In this document: positions 22,570 through 33,300 of the stretch, piece by piece
Layout: each line of letters begins with the position of its first letter
How positions within the stretch are numbered: position 1 is the first letter of the stretch
Assembly (NCBI RefSeq): GCF_040954645.1
Contig: NC_092806.1
Span: forward strand, 133,578,476 to 133,642,475
Length of the DNA stretch: 64,000 bases
Source: Diabrotica undecimpunctata
Lineage: Eukaryota; Arthropoda; Insecta; Coleoptera; Chrysomelidae
Direction: 5' to 3'
Position numbers and translations under genes: made by a program
Notes under the pieces: model-generated
Seen by the model: only the letters and a program-made list of their open reading frames with translations
Database searches by the model: none
What the model was told of the DNA's origin: nothing

Positions 22570-23905
22570 ATTGTAAATCACATTCTAATAATATGTGTTA
22601 GATCGCCTATTTTACCACAAGTACAATTGGGAGTATTTGATAAGCCGATTCCATGCATGTAAGATGGCGTAAGAGCATGATTTTCTCGCAGCCGATTAAA
22701 GGTCTTTATAAAATGTCGATTAGATTCTGTGTAGAACGATCTTCTTGAGGGTATCCTAGTGTTACAATGATACAAGTTTACGCTAGTCTTACATTCTCTG
22801 TAATGTAAATGCCAATTATTTTTAAGTTTTTGTCTACTAACGGTGTCAATATCTGTCGCTGGAATTAAATTTCTGTTTACTTTTTCTCCAAGCATAGACG
22901 CTGATTTAGCCAAATTGTCAACGACGTCATTGCCTTTTATTCCTGAATGGCCCTTGATCCATGTAATTATTAAATTTAATCCTAATTGTATAGTTTCATA
23001 AAAAAATTTAAGAATTTTCAGTTCAATGTGGTTTATGTGTTTGACTGTTTGAATGTTGTTAATTCTGTCGACCACGCTTTTACTGTCAGTAAATATAACA
23101 CAGTTGCTAGTCGGATTCAGTACTACATATTGAAGAGCAAACATTATTGCCATCATTTTTGCTGTGTATAATGAGCATTTACTGAGTAAGCTATACTGGT
23201 GATGGTAATTTTTATTTTCATGGAACATTGCACAGCCCGTTCCATTTTCATCTTTTGACCTATCAGTAAAAATGTACTAATAATTTGTCCATTTTTCTTT
23301 AATAATTATATCAAACATATTTGGGAGTAAATATGAGTTTAAGTAACATATCATAACCTTTCTAGAAAATAGTGTTTTTGCCATTTCACCATAGTAGGGC
23401 GAAATTTGGCTTTTATAGAGAATGTCGTTATATTTCACCGTACTTAAAAAGCTTTCTACCAAAGGTATAGATATTTTAGTTCTCCAGTACGTATAGGTGA
23501 GGTCTAAAACTGATAGTTCATTAAGATCTTGAAGGTATTTACAATTTTTGGACATAATTCGGACTGTAAATTTGTCGCCAAGGAATTGGCGGCATAAATG
23601 CAATGGAGGTTCTACCACTTCATTTTCCATTATTTGAACTGGAGTGGATTTTAAATAACCTAGGCATAACCTCAGGTATATATTTTTTTGAACTTCAAGT
23701 TTGTTTAGATGTGTATTGGCCGCTGATCCAAATAAATGACAGTTATAGTCGAAAATCGGCCTGATCATGTTGCGGTAAAACATCAAAGCAATATTTGGGT
23801 CTGCTTCCAAATTTGTTTTACAGAAAGCTTATAAAATGTTTATTGAGTTTTCTGATTTTTTAACAATTTGATGAATGTGATCTTTCCATAACAATTTCCT
23901 GTCTG
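22570..23905 (-). pseudogene. Non-LTR retrotransposon C-terminal half with RNase H domain
   Basis: From the right: RKLLWKDHIHQI, NIALMFYRNMIRPIFDYNCH and VQKNIYLRLCLGYLKSTP (RT thumb/connection, 23277-23900). An RNase H domain follows at 22578-23228, with FTDRSKDENG just before it (first acidic residue), CSLYTAKMMAIMFAL (the position normally EL), VIFTDSKSVVDRI (Asp) and WIKGHSGIKGNDVVDNLAKSA (His and Asp). The tail has a Cys-rich CTCGKIGDLTHI. In the family RNase H removes the RNA template strand. The two open frames are long (177 and 216 codons) and separated by one in-frame stop at ~23278, so this copy is comparatively young. The catalytic RT palm is absent. Confidence 0.85.
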
Positions 23906-24009
23906 AAGTGTTGCCCGTCTTCTACCGCATGGAGGTGCAGATTGGGGTTTCCCTTCATTGAGATCAAGACCACAAAGGTATTTCTTGATACTCTCCAGTA
24001 CTTTTCGAA

Positions 24010-24897
24010 CATATCTTGGCTCTTAAGCAGCAATTAATATTTTGAAATTTATTTTACTAAGAACCAAACTACTTTTTAACAGCTATATTATTTTTCACTA
24101 CCAAAATAGCTCAAATTTGTCTGTAAATGTCTCATTTTATTATTATATGTAATCGGAAATATCTTAAACATCGGAAACTATGAACGTTTATTAAAATCTA
24201 TTTTAGACAATAGGAAAATTATATAACATATTTTGTAATTAAATTGCCTTGAAAAGAATTAATTAAGTTTCAGTGGAAATCTTTCAAGGTGTTGAAAAAC
24301 AATGTTTGTTAGACCGATTGCTGTTTATTGGGTTCAATTTTCTGTCATTGAAATTAGTTTTTAAGCACTTATTATAGTGTAAGTCTGGTGTGGAATTTAA
24401 CTATCAACGTCATTTGTAACTGTTTTAGATTTGTCAGCAGATTGTTAATAAAATGCATTAAAACAATAGTATTATAGTAATATTAATAGAAAAATTATGG
24501 AAAAAATCTTTTGTCAATTTTTTATTAACCAATCATAACTGTCTGAGTAGCTTTAGACTCTAATTTCGTGCATATCTATTTTATAATATTTATTACCTGA
24601 TCATTTTTCATTATGTGTTTTTCCAAGAAAGAATCCTAATAATATAAACATAGTATTAGGAGCAAAATCTAAATTAGGCAAAGAAACACAATACCAACCT
24701 ACAGCAGAAAAGCCTCCATGAAAATACAAACAATAACGGAAAAAAGTTAATAGATTTGGCAACAGGATTTGTTTATACTTAAATAAATACATTTTATCTG
24801 TTATTAAATCAAAAAACCTTTAAAGCAGGGCATTCTAAATTTTTTAAAATTAATTTGTTGCTCTAAAAGCAGCAATATAATCCAAATCGTTAATTCT
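24010..24897 (-). repeat. Inverted-repeat arm B (~0.9 kb)
   Basis: This is the reverse-complement counterpart of 17996-18905, including the hydrophobic short frame (24601-24792 on the minus strand). Differences are scattered substitutions and small indels. The 5.1 kb between the arms holds several unrelated insertions. Immediately left of this arm (23905-24010) is a short GC-richer stretch of unknown origin that is not shared with arm A. Confidence 0.8.
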
Positions 24898-25055
24898 TTA
24901 TAATTTTTTTAAATATATACTTGTACATGTGACTGCTCTTAAAGAGGGGACTTAATAAACTCTCAAAATCTCAACTTGATTCATTAAGTAATTTAAATTG
25001 TTTATCGTCATATTGTCATATGCTAAACCAACCCAATGCAGCGATAGTTCGTGGA

Positions 25056-25395
25056 GAATTAAAATGAACCACGAGCTGGATGAACTAACGCAGAGCGCAG
25101 ATATTGTCAGATTTGTAAAATCACAAAGACTAAACTGGCTTGGTGACCTAGAAAGAATGCCGAGAAGATAATCGAGCTGTAAAAGTAGGTCAGAGATGGA
25201 AGCCCCAAGGAAACAGAACAAGAGGAAGGCCCCGTAAAAGATGGATAGACGACGTAGAGAGGGATCTTAAAACCATGAACATCAGGCAGTGGCGAAGTAA
25301 AGTATCCGACAGGTCAGAATGGAAGAACATTGTTACGCAGGCCAAGACTCACAAAGGGTTGTAGCGCCATTAGAAGAAGAAGAAGAAGATGCTAA
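25056..25395 (+). pseudogene. RTE-type non-LTR retrotransposon 3'-end fragment
   Basis: Translated in two frames because of one frameshift: NHELDELTQSADIVRFVKSQ, RLNWLGDLERMP, then RAVKVGQRWKPQGN, RTRGRPRKRWIDDVERDLK and WKNIVTQAKTHKGL. This is the C-terminal tail typical of one insect RTE lineage. It ends with a (GAA)n tail just before the pogo-like sequence. It resembles the lineage at 63.4-64 kb rather than the one at 26-29 kb. Confidence 0.8.
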
Positions 25396-26157
25396 AAGAA
25401 CATTACGAGTTTATATAAGAAATATTATCAAAAATGCAGAAGAATTAGTTAATGTGAAATTGGATTGAAAAACGATATTATCAGAAGAAATAATAACATA
25501 ATTAGTTACCTATTTTTTATAAATAAAGAAGCGTTTCTACGGTTTGACTTTCTCAGATATACAAAGAATCACATTTCAGCTCGCTCTAAGTAATAATTTG
25601 TCCCATTCATTATCACCTAGAAGAGAAATGAATGGCTTCGACTATGTTACTAGGACATCCCAATATAAGATACTTTTCTGTAAGGGTAAAAGGATATACC
25701 CAAGAAAATATTAAGTTTTTTTATATTTTGCTTGAGCCTGCTTTACAGAAAATTTAGTGACGATGGTAACTTGTACCAATGCCGCTGGTAGGTTCGTTCT
25801 ACCAATGTCGGTGTTTCTTATAAATAATATGAACCCAGAGCTACTTATTTATCAGGATAGATTCAGCAGCATTAATTAACCAATTGATTGAACGATTTAA
25901 TTAAACATTCGAAGCCTTTTGGTGACGACCCAGTTGTTCGACTTGATGGTTCTTACTCTCTCCTATATAAGCAACTAAAACCTCATCGAACTCGCTACAA
26001 TGAATCTTCCTCTTTACTCGATACATAAAATGCAGCAACTAGATTTGACGTTTATGGGTCCACGGAAAATGTACTACTCTCAACAAATTGGAACTTGGTT
26101 TAAAATTTGCGTATCCACAGTTGTTTCTGTTTACTATATTGCCATTACTGAGGTATC
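25396..26157 (+). pseudogene. pogo/Jerky-like DNA transposase pseudogene, copy B, left part
   Basis: The copy carries the same DNA-level blocks as copy A at 14.5-15.9 kb: GTGAAATTGGATTG, GCGTTTCTACGGTTTGACTT, ACATCCCAATATAAGA, GTGACGATGGTAACTTGTAC and CATAAAATGCAGCAACTAG. It additionally keeps the FYILLEPALQKF and FGDDPVVRLDGSYS region (first DDE aspartate block) that copy A has lost. It breaks at the duplicated 8-mer GAGGTATC (26150-26157), where an RTE element has inserted; the remainder resumes at 29009. Frameshifts and stops make it inactive. Confidence 0.85.
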
Positions 26158-27601
26158 AGGTACCAACCTATAGATTATATAGCAGTACCAACAAGATAAA
26201 AAAACATGATAAGATCATCAAAAACGTACCCAGGTGCCGATGTTCCTACGGACCACAATCTGTTGGTATGCAGAATGGTCATGAGAGTAAAACGGCTCGA
26301 GAAAAGATCTAATTTAAACACAATTGATATTAAGAAACTCACTAACCCAAAAACCGAAATAAAAGTACGAGAACAACTAGGAAAGAAAATAAACGACATT
26401 AACGAGAACACGTCGGACATAATAGAGAGATGGGATAAATCGAGGAAAGCAATCCAAACAACATGCGCGACTCTATTAAAGCGTGACAGACGGAAGAAGA
26501 AAGAATGGATGTCTGATGAGATAATGGATATGATTGATGAAAGACGTAAATTCAAGAATAAAAATGAAAAAAAATACCAGCAGATCCACAAAATCATAAG
26601 AACGAAAATTCGAGAAGCCAAAGAAAAATGGTTTTCCAACGAATGCAGGGAAATAGAACAATACGAACGAAAATACGACAGTTACAATATGCACAAGTAA
26701 ATAAAATCAATGACAAACAAGAGGAAATTCAATAAGTCACCCAACAGCATAAAAGATGGCGATGGAAATCTTATCTCGGAGCCATCAACGATCTTAAAAA
26801 CATGGAAATCATACATAGAAAAATTATTTGCATCTGACAGGACTGATGATCACCTATATGGAGAAGGAGAAACAGGACCTTCAATCCTTAAATCGGAGAT
26901 AGAAGATGCCATTGCAGCACTAAAAAACAATAAGTCAGCAGGTCCGGACAATGTACCCTGCGAAATATTAAAGATCCTATGTAAATCAGACAAACAGTTC
27001 CTTGATAATCTAGTTGAACTTTTTAACAACATATATAATAGCGGCAAAATCCCGGAGAACTGGCTGCAGTCAACATTTATTACAATCCCGAAGAAACCAA
27101 ATGCCCAGATCTGTGATGACTACCGGCTTATAAGCTTGATTAATCATGTCACTAAAGCGTTCACTAAGATCATTCATAGAAGAATATATGATAAATGTGA
27201 GTCAAATATTGATAGATCGCAGTTTGGCTTTCGGAAAGCACTTGGAACTAGAGAAGCAAGTTTCGCTCTCCAGGTGCTTATACAGCGGTGTAGAGACGTT
27301 GATAAGGACGTGTATTTGTGCTTTGTGGATTTTAGAAAAGCATTTGACAATGTCAATCATGAACAATTGATAGATTCTCTGCGAAAGACCGGTATTGACT
27401 ACAAGGACATTCGAATTGTGGCAAACCTATACTAGGGTCAAACAGCAAGAGCAAAAATTGGCAACGAACTCACTAAAAGTGTGCAGATCAAAAGAGGTGT
27501 CTGTCAGGATTGTATATTATCCCCACTCCTATTCAATATTTATTCCGAAGAAATATTTAATAAATGTATGGAAAATGCAAATGAGGGCATAAAAATAAAC
27601 G

Positions 27602-28182
27602 AACTTTGATCAGATAAAAGGCATATAACGAGCACAGTTTAATTAAATCTTGCCCAAGTACTTTCGATCCCTAGATCATCTTCAGGGGCATCTGAAATAA
27701 GCCAAGAAACGTTTTTTTATAACCAAAGAAATTGATTAACTTCGATAAAAACTCGAAGTTTATGGTTGAAAAAAGGTTTTTTATGTGATTAACGTTTATA
27801 GACTTACTTCGTCAATTGTGGCCTATCCGGCAAGAACAAGATGTCATAAACATATAAATGTACATTACACTACACTACAAAGTAATGTACATTTATATGT
27901 TTATGACATCTTGTTCTTGCCGGATAGGCCACAATTGACGAAGTAAGTCTATAAACGTTAATCACATAAAAAACCTTTTTTTCAACCATAAACTTCGAGT
28001 TTTTATCGAAGTTAATCAATTTCTTTGGTTATAAAAAAACGTTTCTTGGCTTATTTCAGATGCCCCTGAAGATGATCTAGGGATCGAAAGTACTTGGGCA
28101 AGATTTAATTAAACTGTGCTCGATATATGCCTTTTATCTGATCAAAGTTCATTTATTCGAGCATTCAACCTTATATTTATTT
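27602..28182. mobile_element. 581-bp palindromic element inside the RTE copy
   Basis: The left arm (27602-27868) and right arm (27882-28149) are reverse complements with only one substitution and one A-tract length difference over ~267 nt, separated by a 13-nt loop. A 33-nt tail (28150-28182) lies outside the palindrome on the right. The whole insert is flanked by a perfect 13-bp duplication, ATAAAAATAAACG (27589-27601 and 28183-28195), and interrupts the RTE reading frame exactly there. Each arm contains TGCCC, CTGAAGA, a GATC/GATC hairpin, GAAA and GGGCA in that order. This resembles a minimal hammerhead and the 3' ends of Penelope-like elements. No protein is encoded. Confidence 0.85.
28061..28100 (+). 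ncRNA. Hammerhead-like motif in the palindrome's right arm (mirrored in the left arm)
   Basis: The order is TGCCC, CTGAAGA (fits the CUGANGA core), bulged T, GATC-TAGG-GATC hairpin, GAAA, GTAC, TT, GGGCA. TGCCC and GGGCA could form stem I, and cleavage would fall after CUU. The bulge next to the core and the two-base-pair-or-less stem III make activity doubtful. Minimal stem III hammerheads are, however, described for Penelope-like elements. Confidence 0.35.
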
Positions 28183-29008
28183 ATAAAAATAAACGGCGAG
28201 TTAACGAACAATATAAGATATGCCGACGACACGGTGATCCTTGCCAGTACCATAGACGAATTACAGCAGGTAATGGAAAGATTTTATTCAGTTAGTGAGG
28301 AATACGGCCTGAGCCTCAACTTCAAGAAGACAAAGTGGATGCTGATAAGCAGGAAGCAACAGCCTGCTCGACAGTTACGGATAAGTAACATACTAATTGA
28401 CCATGTAGAATCTTATGTGTACCTTGGCACCAACGTAAATGCAAAATGGGAACAGGCCACAGAAATTAAGGCGAGAATAGAACGAGCTAGAGCAGCATTT
28501 AGCAATATGAAAAAGCTCCTCATAAGCAGGGATTTGTCTCTTCCCCTAAAACTACGTCTAGTTAAATGCTACATTTTTCCGATCTTGCTGTATTTTGTGG
28601 AGGCCTGGATGCTGACGGAGACGCTCACGAGAAAACTAGACGCATTCGAAATGTGGGTGTACCGACGCATTCTTCGTATATCCTGGACCGAACATGTCAC
28701 CAACACAGAGGTAATCCAAAGAATCGGAAAGGAGAAAGAAATCGTAAATACAATTAAACAAAGAAAGCTTGAATATCTAGGCCACATATTGAGACACGAT
28801 AAGTACCGTCTACTGCAATTGATTGTCCAGGGAAAAATAGACAGTAAGCGAGGGGCAGGCAGGAGAAGACACTCGTGGCTCCAAAATCTGAGGAAGTGGT
28901 TCGGGCTCACATCGGTCGAACTATTCAGAAGCGCCGCAAATAAGATCAGAATTGCCATGTTAATAGCCAACGTTGGCAACGGACAGGGCACTTGAAGAAG
29001 AAGAAGAA

Positions 29009-29460
29009 GAGGTATCTGCTAAAAACTTCAGAAAAGGCAGTATTCATTCTTACATACGATGTTGCTTGATTTATACGATTTTGATATTCACAGACAATGG
29101 GAACGATCACCTCCAACTGAGAACAAGGAGAATTGTTAACTTAAGGAAGATACACTACCTCCTAATGCCAGTCCACGCAAAATCTTTTCGGATACTTATG
29201 TAGGTCCAGTGGACATAACGCCGTTTCCATCTTGTACTTGAATACAAAAAATTTTTATAACAACAAAAAAAACATGATTCCATATAAGGATGATTTAAAA
29301 AGAGTGTGGAAATAATAAAAAAATAAAGCTGTAAAAAGAATTATCTCTAGGAGCTGACAAACAGCAAAAAAATAAATATCTATCACTGAAAAATAAGAGA
29401 AATGATGAAGTAAAAAAAGGCGACAGTGTACGTGATCGTAAGAAAAGGAATTAAAAACGA
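29009..29460 (+). pseudogene. pogo-like transposon copy B, right part beyond the RTE insertion
   Basis: The sequence resumes as GAGGTATCTGCTAAAAAC and matches the region just past the RTE breakpoint in copy A, including CGATGTTG, GATTTAAAAAGAGTGTGG, TATCTCTAG and CACTGAAAAATAAGAGAAAT. It lacks the RTE scrap that interrupts copy A at ~14.8 kb, so copy B preserves the older arrangement there. Only degraded coding sequence and probable 3' untranslated sequence is present. Its right end is not sharply defined. Confidence 0.75.
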
Positions 29461-30639
29461 AAATATTTCATAATAATATTTTCATGAAAATATTTCACTT
29501 ATATTCATTCATAAAATACTGTAAGATAAAGCACCCAGTATAATTTCACATCATTGGAGAAAGCAACCAACATATGATATGCCTTTAACCTTCTAACGTG
29601 AACTTAACCTAAAAGTGACTCGATATATCAATATATCGGATAAATTTTATACAAATTACAAATATGCATACAGTTTATTTTTAGTTACATAACTTTTTCT
29701 TCGATTATATTCGTTATCTGTAAAGCTGGTTATTAGTTGCAAGGCAAATATAGTCTTGATTAATTTCGTAAAAAAATTCAAAGTTAGTTAATGATCTATT
29801 GGCCTAGATAAAAAATTTAATAAATGCGGTGAGAATGAGACATACAAAAGCATAAGAATAGTCTATTATATAAGATTTTCTTCAAATGGACTTTTAAATT
29901 TTAATTTTTTTTATTATTATGAAAAATATTTATGGTTCTTTATATTGAAACGGTTAGTCATTTCTCTATCCTGCAAACTTTCTTAACATCATTTACCAAA
30001 AACCGTTGCATACTTTAATTAAGTCCTAAAATTCAAGTGATTTTTTTTATTCTTTTCTAGCCGTTGTGTTTATGATTGGGTGTTCTCGTTTGTCTATCAG
30101 TATTATACGATGTAGGTAAAAGTTTATGGTCGGTGTAGTAGAATTTAACAGGATGTCTAACACATATATAAAATCATATTTTCAGCGAATAGTCAAAGAT
30201 AACAATCATATTTCCCCTTGGTCTTCCCTCCACATTCCTCACGCACGCCTATTAGTGAACGCCAGAGAATTATTTCCGATCCAGCTTATACACAAGAAAA
30301 AGCGGCAGGGTTGCCTTATTACATATTTGAATTAAAATATTGAATTTATTAAAAAAATTGGCGATCAGTGGCGCGGTTATATTGCCATTCAAAAATGGAT
30401 GATGAATGATGATATTAAAAATGAAACACTAATTGATATAAATAATGATATAAAATTTCTGAAATCCATGAGAAATTTACAGATTCGCTATTGACGAAAT
30501 TGTAACCTAATTTCCAATAAAACAAGATAATTTTGGCAACATCGCCATTCGTCCGTTCTCTTCAATGGTAAACTGCATATGAGACAGACCGAACGCTATG
30601 CTATGTATTTCTTTTTAAAGGTAAATCTGATATGCCGAC
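29461..30639. other. No recognisable gene
   Basis: AT-rich DNA. A 69-codon open frame at 30126-30335 has no motif that I know. The segment 30540-30640 may belong to the flank of the next mariner-like element but shows no clear inverted partner. Confidence 0.4.
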
Positions 30640-31709
30640 TGTTTATACAATAGAATACAAATAATAAAATGGTACATTAAGGGAAATTCAGTACAAGAAA
30701 CTATTAATTTATTTATTATGGCTTGTGAAAATAGGTCAATACCTATAGAAAAAACTGTATTTATCATTATTCATCAATTTGTGGCTGTACCAATGGCAGA
30801 TGTAAAAAATGGTGCCGATCAGATCAATTAGAGAAATTCAAGTTTGTGCATTGGCTGAAGCGACGCCGTGTTCAAGTAAACAAATTGCCGATGAAGTTGA
30901 TTTGAATGCAAAAACAACTACCATTTACCATTTACCAACCAACCAAATACCATTTACCAACAACTTTAAAACAACTGCCATTGTTATAAAGTAAACAACT
31001 TAAGAAATATTTCCTGATGATCATTTAAAACGGATGCAATTTTGTGAAATTGTTATGGAGAGATGCCATGCTAATAATAACTTTTTGAAAAATATTTTGT
31101 TTACAGATCAGTCCTCCTTAACTATTTACAAGAAACATAATCCATCCGTTGTACGTTATTGGTCTCAGGAGAATAAGCATTTGAGTGTGTCTGTGAGTAT
31201 GCAGTATCGACAAAAGTTGAATGTTTGGACTAGAATTTTGGTAGACCATATTATTGGTCTTTTTTTCATTGAAGGCAATTTAAATGCACTCAAATATCTC
31301 CAATTACTTCAAAATCAAATTATTTCTGCACTTCAACGTTTTCAAATTAAGTTCAACGAAATTTGGTTTCAACAAGACGGCTGTCCTGCACATATTGCAA
31401 AAGCCGTTAGAGACTATTTAGCAGTAATTTTTGCTGAACTTGTTATTCGTACAAACGTTACAATAAAATGACCCCCTCGGTCCCCGACTTAGCTCCTTTA
31501 GATTTTTATTTTTGGGGATAATAAAAACGAAATTGTACAGGCAAGAGTTCGAGCGAGAAACCAACTTGGAGAAACTGAAGGAAAAGATAATCCAACTTAG
31601 CCTAAACATATCGCCAGATGAACTCAACGCCATGAGAAATGCGCTGTATAATAGATTTGGTTACTGTTCGTTACAATTTGATTGTCTGTTTGAACATTTA
31701 ATTACCTAA
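30640..31709 (+). pseudogene. mariner-like (IS630-Tc1-mariner) transposase pseudogene
   Basis: N-terminal helix-turn-helix remnants (REIQVCALAEATPCSSKQIA) are followed by a catalytic core: RMQFCEIVMER, NNFLKNILFTDQSSL (first Asp), LSVSVSMQYRQKLNVWTR, GLFFIEGNLNALKYLQLLQN, WFQQDGCPAHIAKA (second Asp), then WPPRSPDLAPLDFYFWG with the initial Trp codon replaced by TGA (third Asp in PLDF). The C-terminus is EKIIQLSLNISPDELNAMRN...LFEHLIT. The product of an intact copy would cut and paste DNA at TA sites. Two frameshifts and several stops disable it. The closest relative in the window is the copy at 47.7-48.8 kb. Confidence 0.85.
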
Positions 31710-32869
31710 GAATTTTTTTGGTTTAGAATTTCTAATTGTTTGGAATTATTTTTAGTATAAACAGTAGTGTTGAAATTATTTTTTATTTGATTTCATTTTT
31801 ATAGAATTAATGAATGAAATTTTATACTTTTATACTAATTTTACCTTTTTTTGTTTAATTTCATTTTCACACCTACTGCCTCCAAAAAATCTAAACGAAA
31901 ATATGGTTTCAAAGATATTATTTGGAAAATACCAAGTAATATCGAAATTTTTACCGTCGAACTAATACAAGGCTATATTTAGAATTGATTTCGCGCGCGT
32001 AACTAACATTCAAAATTGCCGGTCGCTTCAAACGCTGTTTTTGAGAGAACGGTTTATTCTAGAGAAAAAGTGCAAATAACATTTGTGTTTAAAATTATCT
32101 GAGCTACATCTTTTATTTAAAACATTTTTTCTACGGCGTACAGATTCTTATTAAATCGATATTTTAAGTTTTTTCCCACTCTACGATGGCAGTTTTAGGG
32201 GAAAGCCGGTAGAAGAAAATTGATATCATCAATTGATAAACTTGATAAACTTATTTTCCTATAAATAATTCCTTATGTTACTTGCGCTTGGAATATTAAT
32301 ATTTTAAATATCCGTTATATAAGGAAATAATCGGAGCAACATTGAAATTATTCAAACATTTAAATATTACGAAATATATATTGAGAAATATTTTCAAAAT
32401 AAAACATTGTATTTAACTATTACCAAGAAGGAATAATGTTCTTGAAATTATTTTTATGATTATTTTATTTTTGGGTCATTGTGATAGAAATATTTAGAAT
32501 AACCATCAAATTTTATATTATAATTATAAATATTATAGCGGTTATAAGAAGCCGCCTATTACACATTAGAATAGTCGTTTACGTTAATCACAAAACCGAA
32601 AATTCAATATTATAACGAATAAGAGAATAACTAATGAATTAGTTAATTAATTACTAGTTAAAGAGAAACATATCTTTTCTGGAAGCCGTTTGTTATAACT
32701 TCACATCTTCAATTTATTTATGATAGCTTGTATAGGTGTATTGAATAGGTATCATATATTTTTGGAATCACTTGGTGGTCTTCAAAACATTTTTTCAACT
32801 GCTATCGACATAATACTACGCAGTCATTTAAAATACAGTTAACTGTTTTAAATCCTCCTTCAGGTTCTT
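31710..32869. other. No recognisable feature
   Basis: AT-rich DNA without motifs. It may include the 3' end of the mariner-like element, but no inverted repeat could be paired. Confidence 0.4.
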
Positions 32870-33300
32870 TATATTAAGTCCACATAAAACATTCCCATTA
32901 TATGAAGGAGAAGTAAAAAATAAAAATGAAGAAGCCTGGTAGCAAATTAAATCTGCCATAGAAGCTAGCGAGAAAATAGTTAAGGACGACTCCAAGCGAA
33001 TTAAAAACAAAGATTGGTTTGACCGAGAGTGTCAAACGGTAGCAAAGAAAAAGAAGAAGACCAGACCACAATTATTAATATATAATAGAGATTGTAAAAA
33101 CAAGAATAAAGAATAATTCGAGTGAAATTTAAAGCTTCGTGTGGAAAGAAGAAAAAATATTAAAATAAATTAAAATAAAAAAAAAAAAATAACAGAGAAG
33201 TTCAAAAACACAGAGGTGAGGTCGTTCTATCAAAAAAAGATGGGGTTAAAAAGATTGGAAATAGGCCAGGTAAATGAGCAAAAAAGGTACCTGTTTGTGT
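32870..33300 (+). pseudogene. RTE-type linker fragment between endonuclease and reverse transcriptase
   Basis: The plus-strand translation gives LYEGEVKNKNEEAW, QIKSAIEASEKIVKDDSKR, KNKDWFDRECQTVAKKKKK, LIYNRDCKNKNKE and TEVRSFYQKKMGLKRLEIG. These match the charged EN-RT linker of RTE elements (the DWFD-EC and FY-K-- blocks). No RT or endonuclease is attached. Frameshifts and a run of A separate the two halves. Confidence 0.6.

Larger units (their letters stand above)
26158..29008 (+). mobile_element. RTE-type non-LTR retrotransposon inserted in the pogo-like copy
   Basis: The copy starts inside the C-terminal endonuclease region (YQPIDYIAVPT, SSKTYPGADVPTDHNLLV). An EN-RT linker follows (26330-26700), then RT (26710-27435: GPDNVPCEILKIL, IPKKPNAQICDDYRLISL, SQFGFRKALGTREASFAL, FVDFRKAFDNVNHEQL). 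After a palindromic insertion come NNIRYADDTVILAS, INFKK-type and YLGTNVNAKWE blocks, LEYLGHILRHDKYRLLQL and RRRHSWLQNLRKWFGL (28234-28995). It ends in a (GAA)n tail and is flanked by the 8-bp duplication GAGGTATC (26150-26157 and 29009-29016). Stops include a TAG in place of the Trp after ANLY. The 5' half of the endonuclease is missing. Confidence 0.9.
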
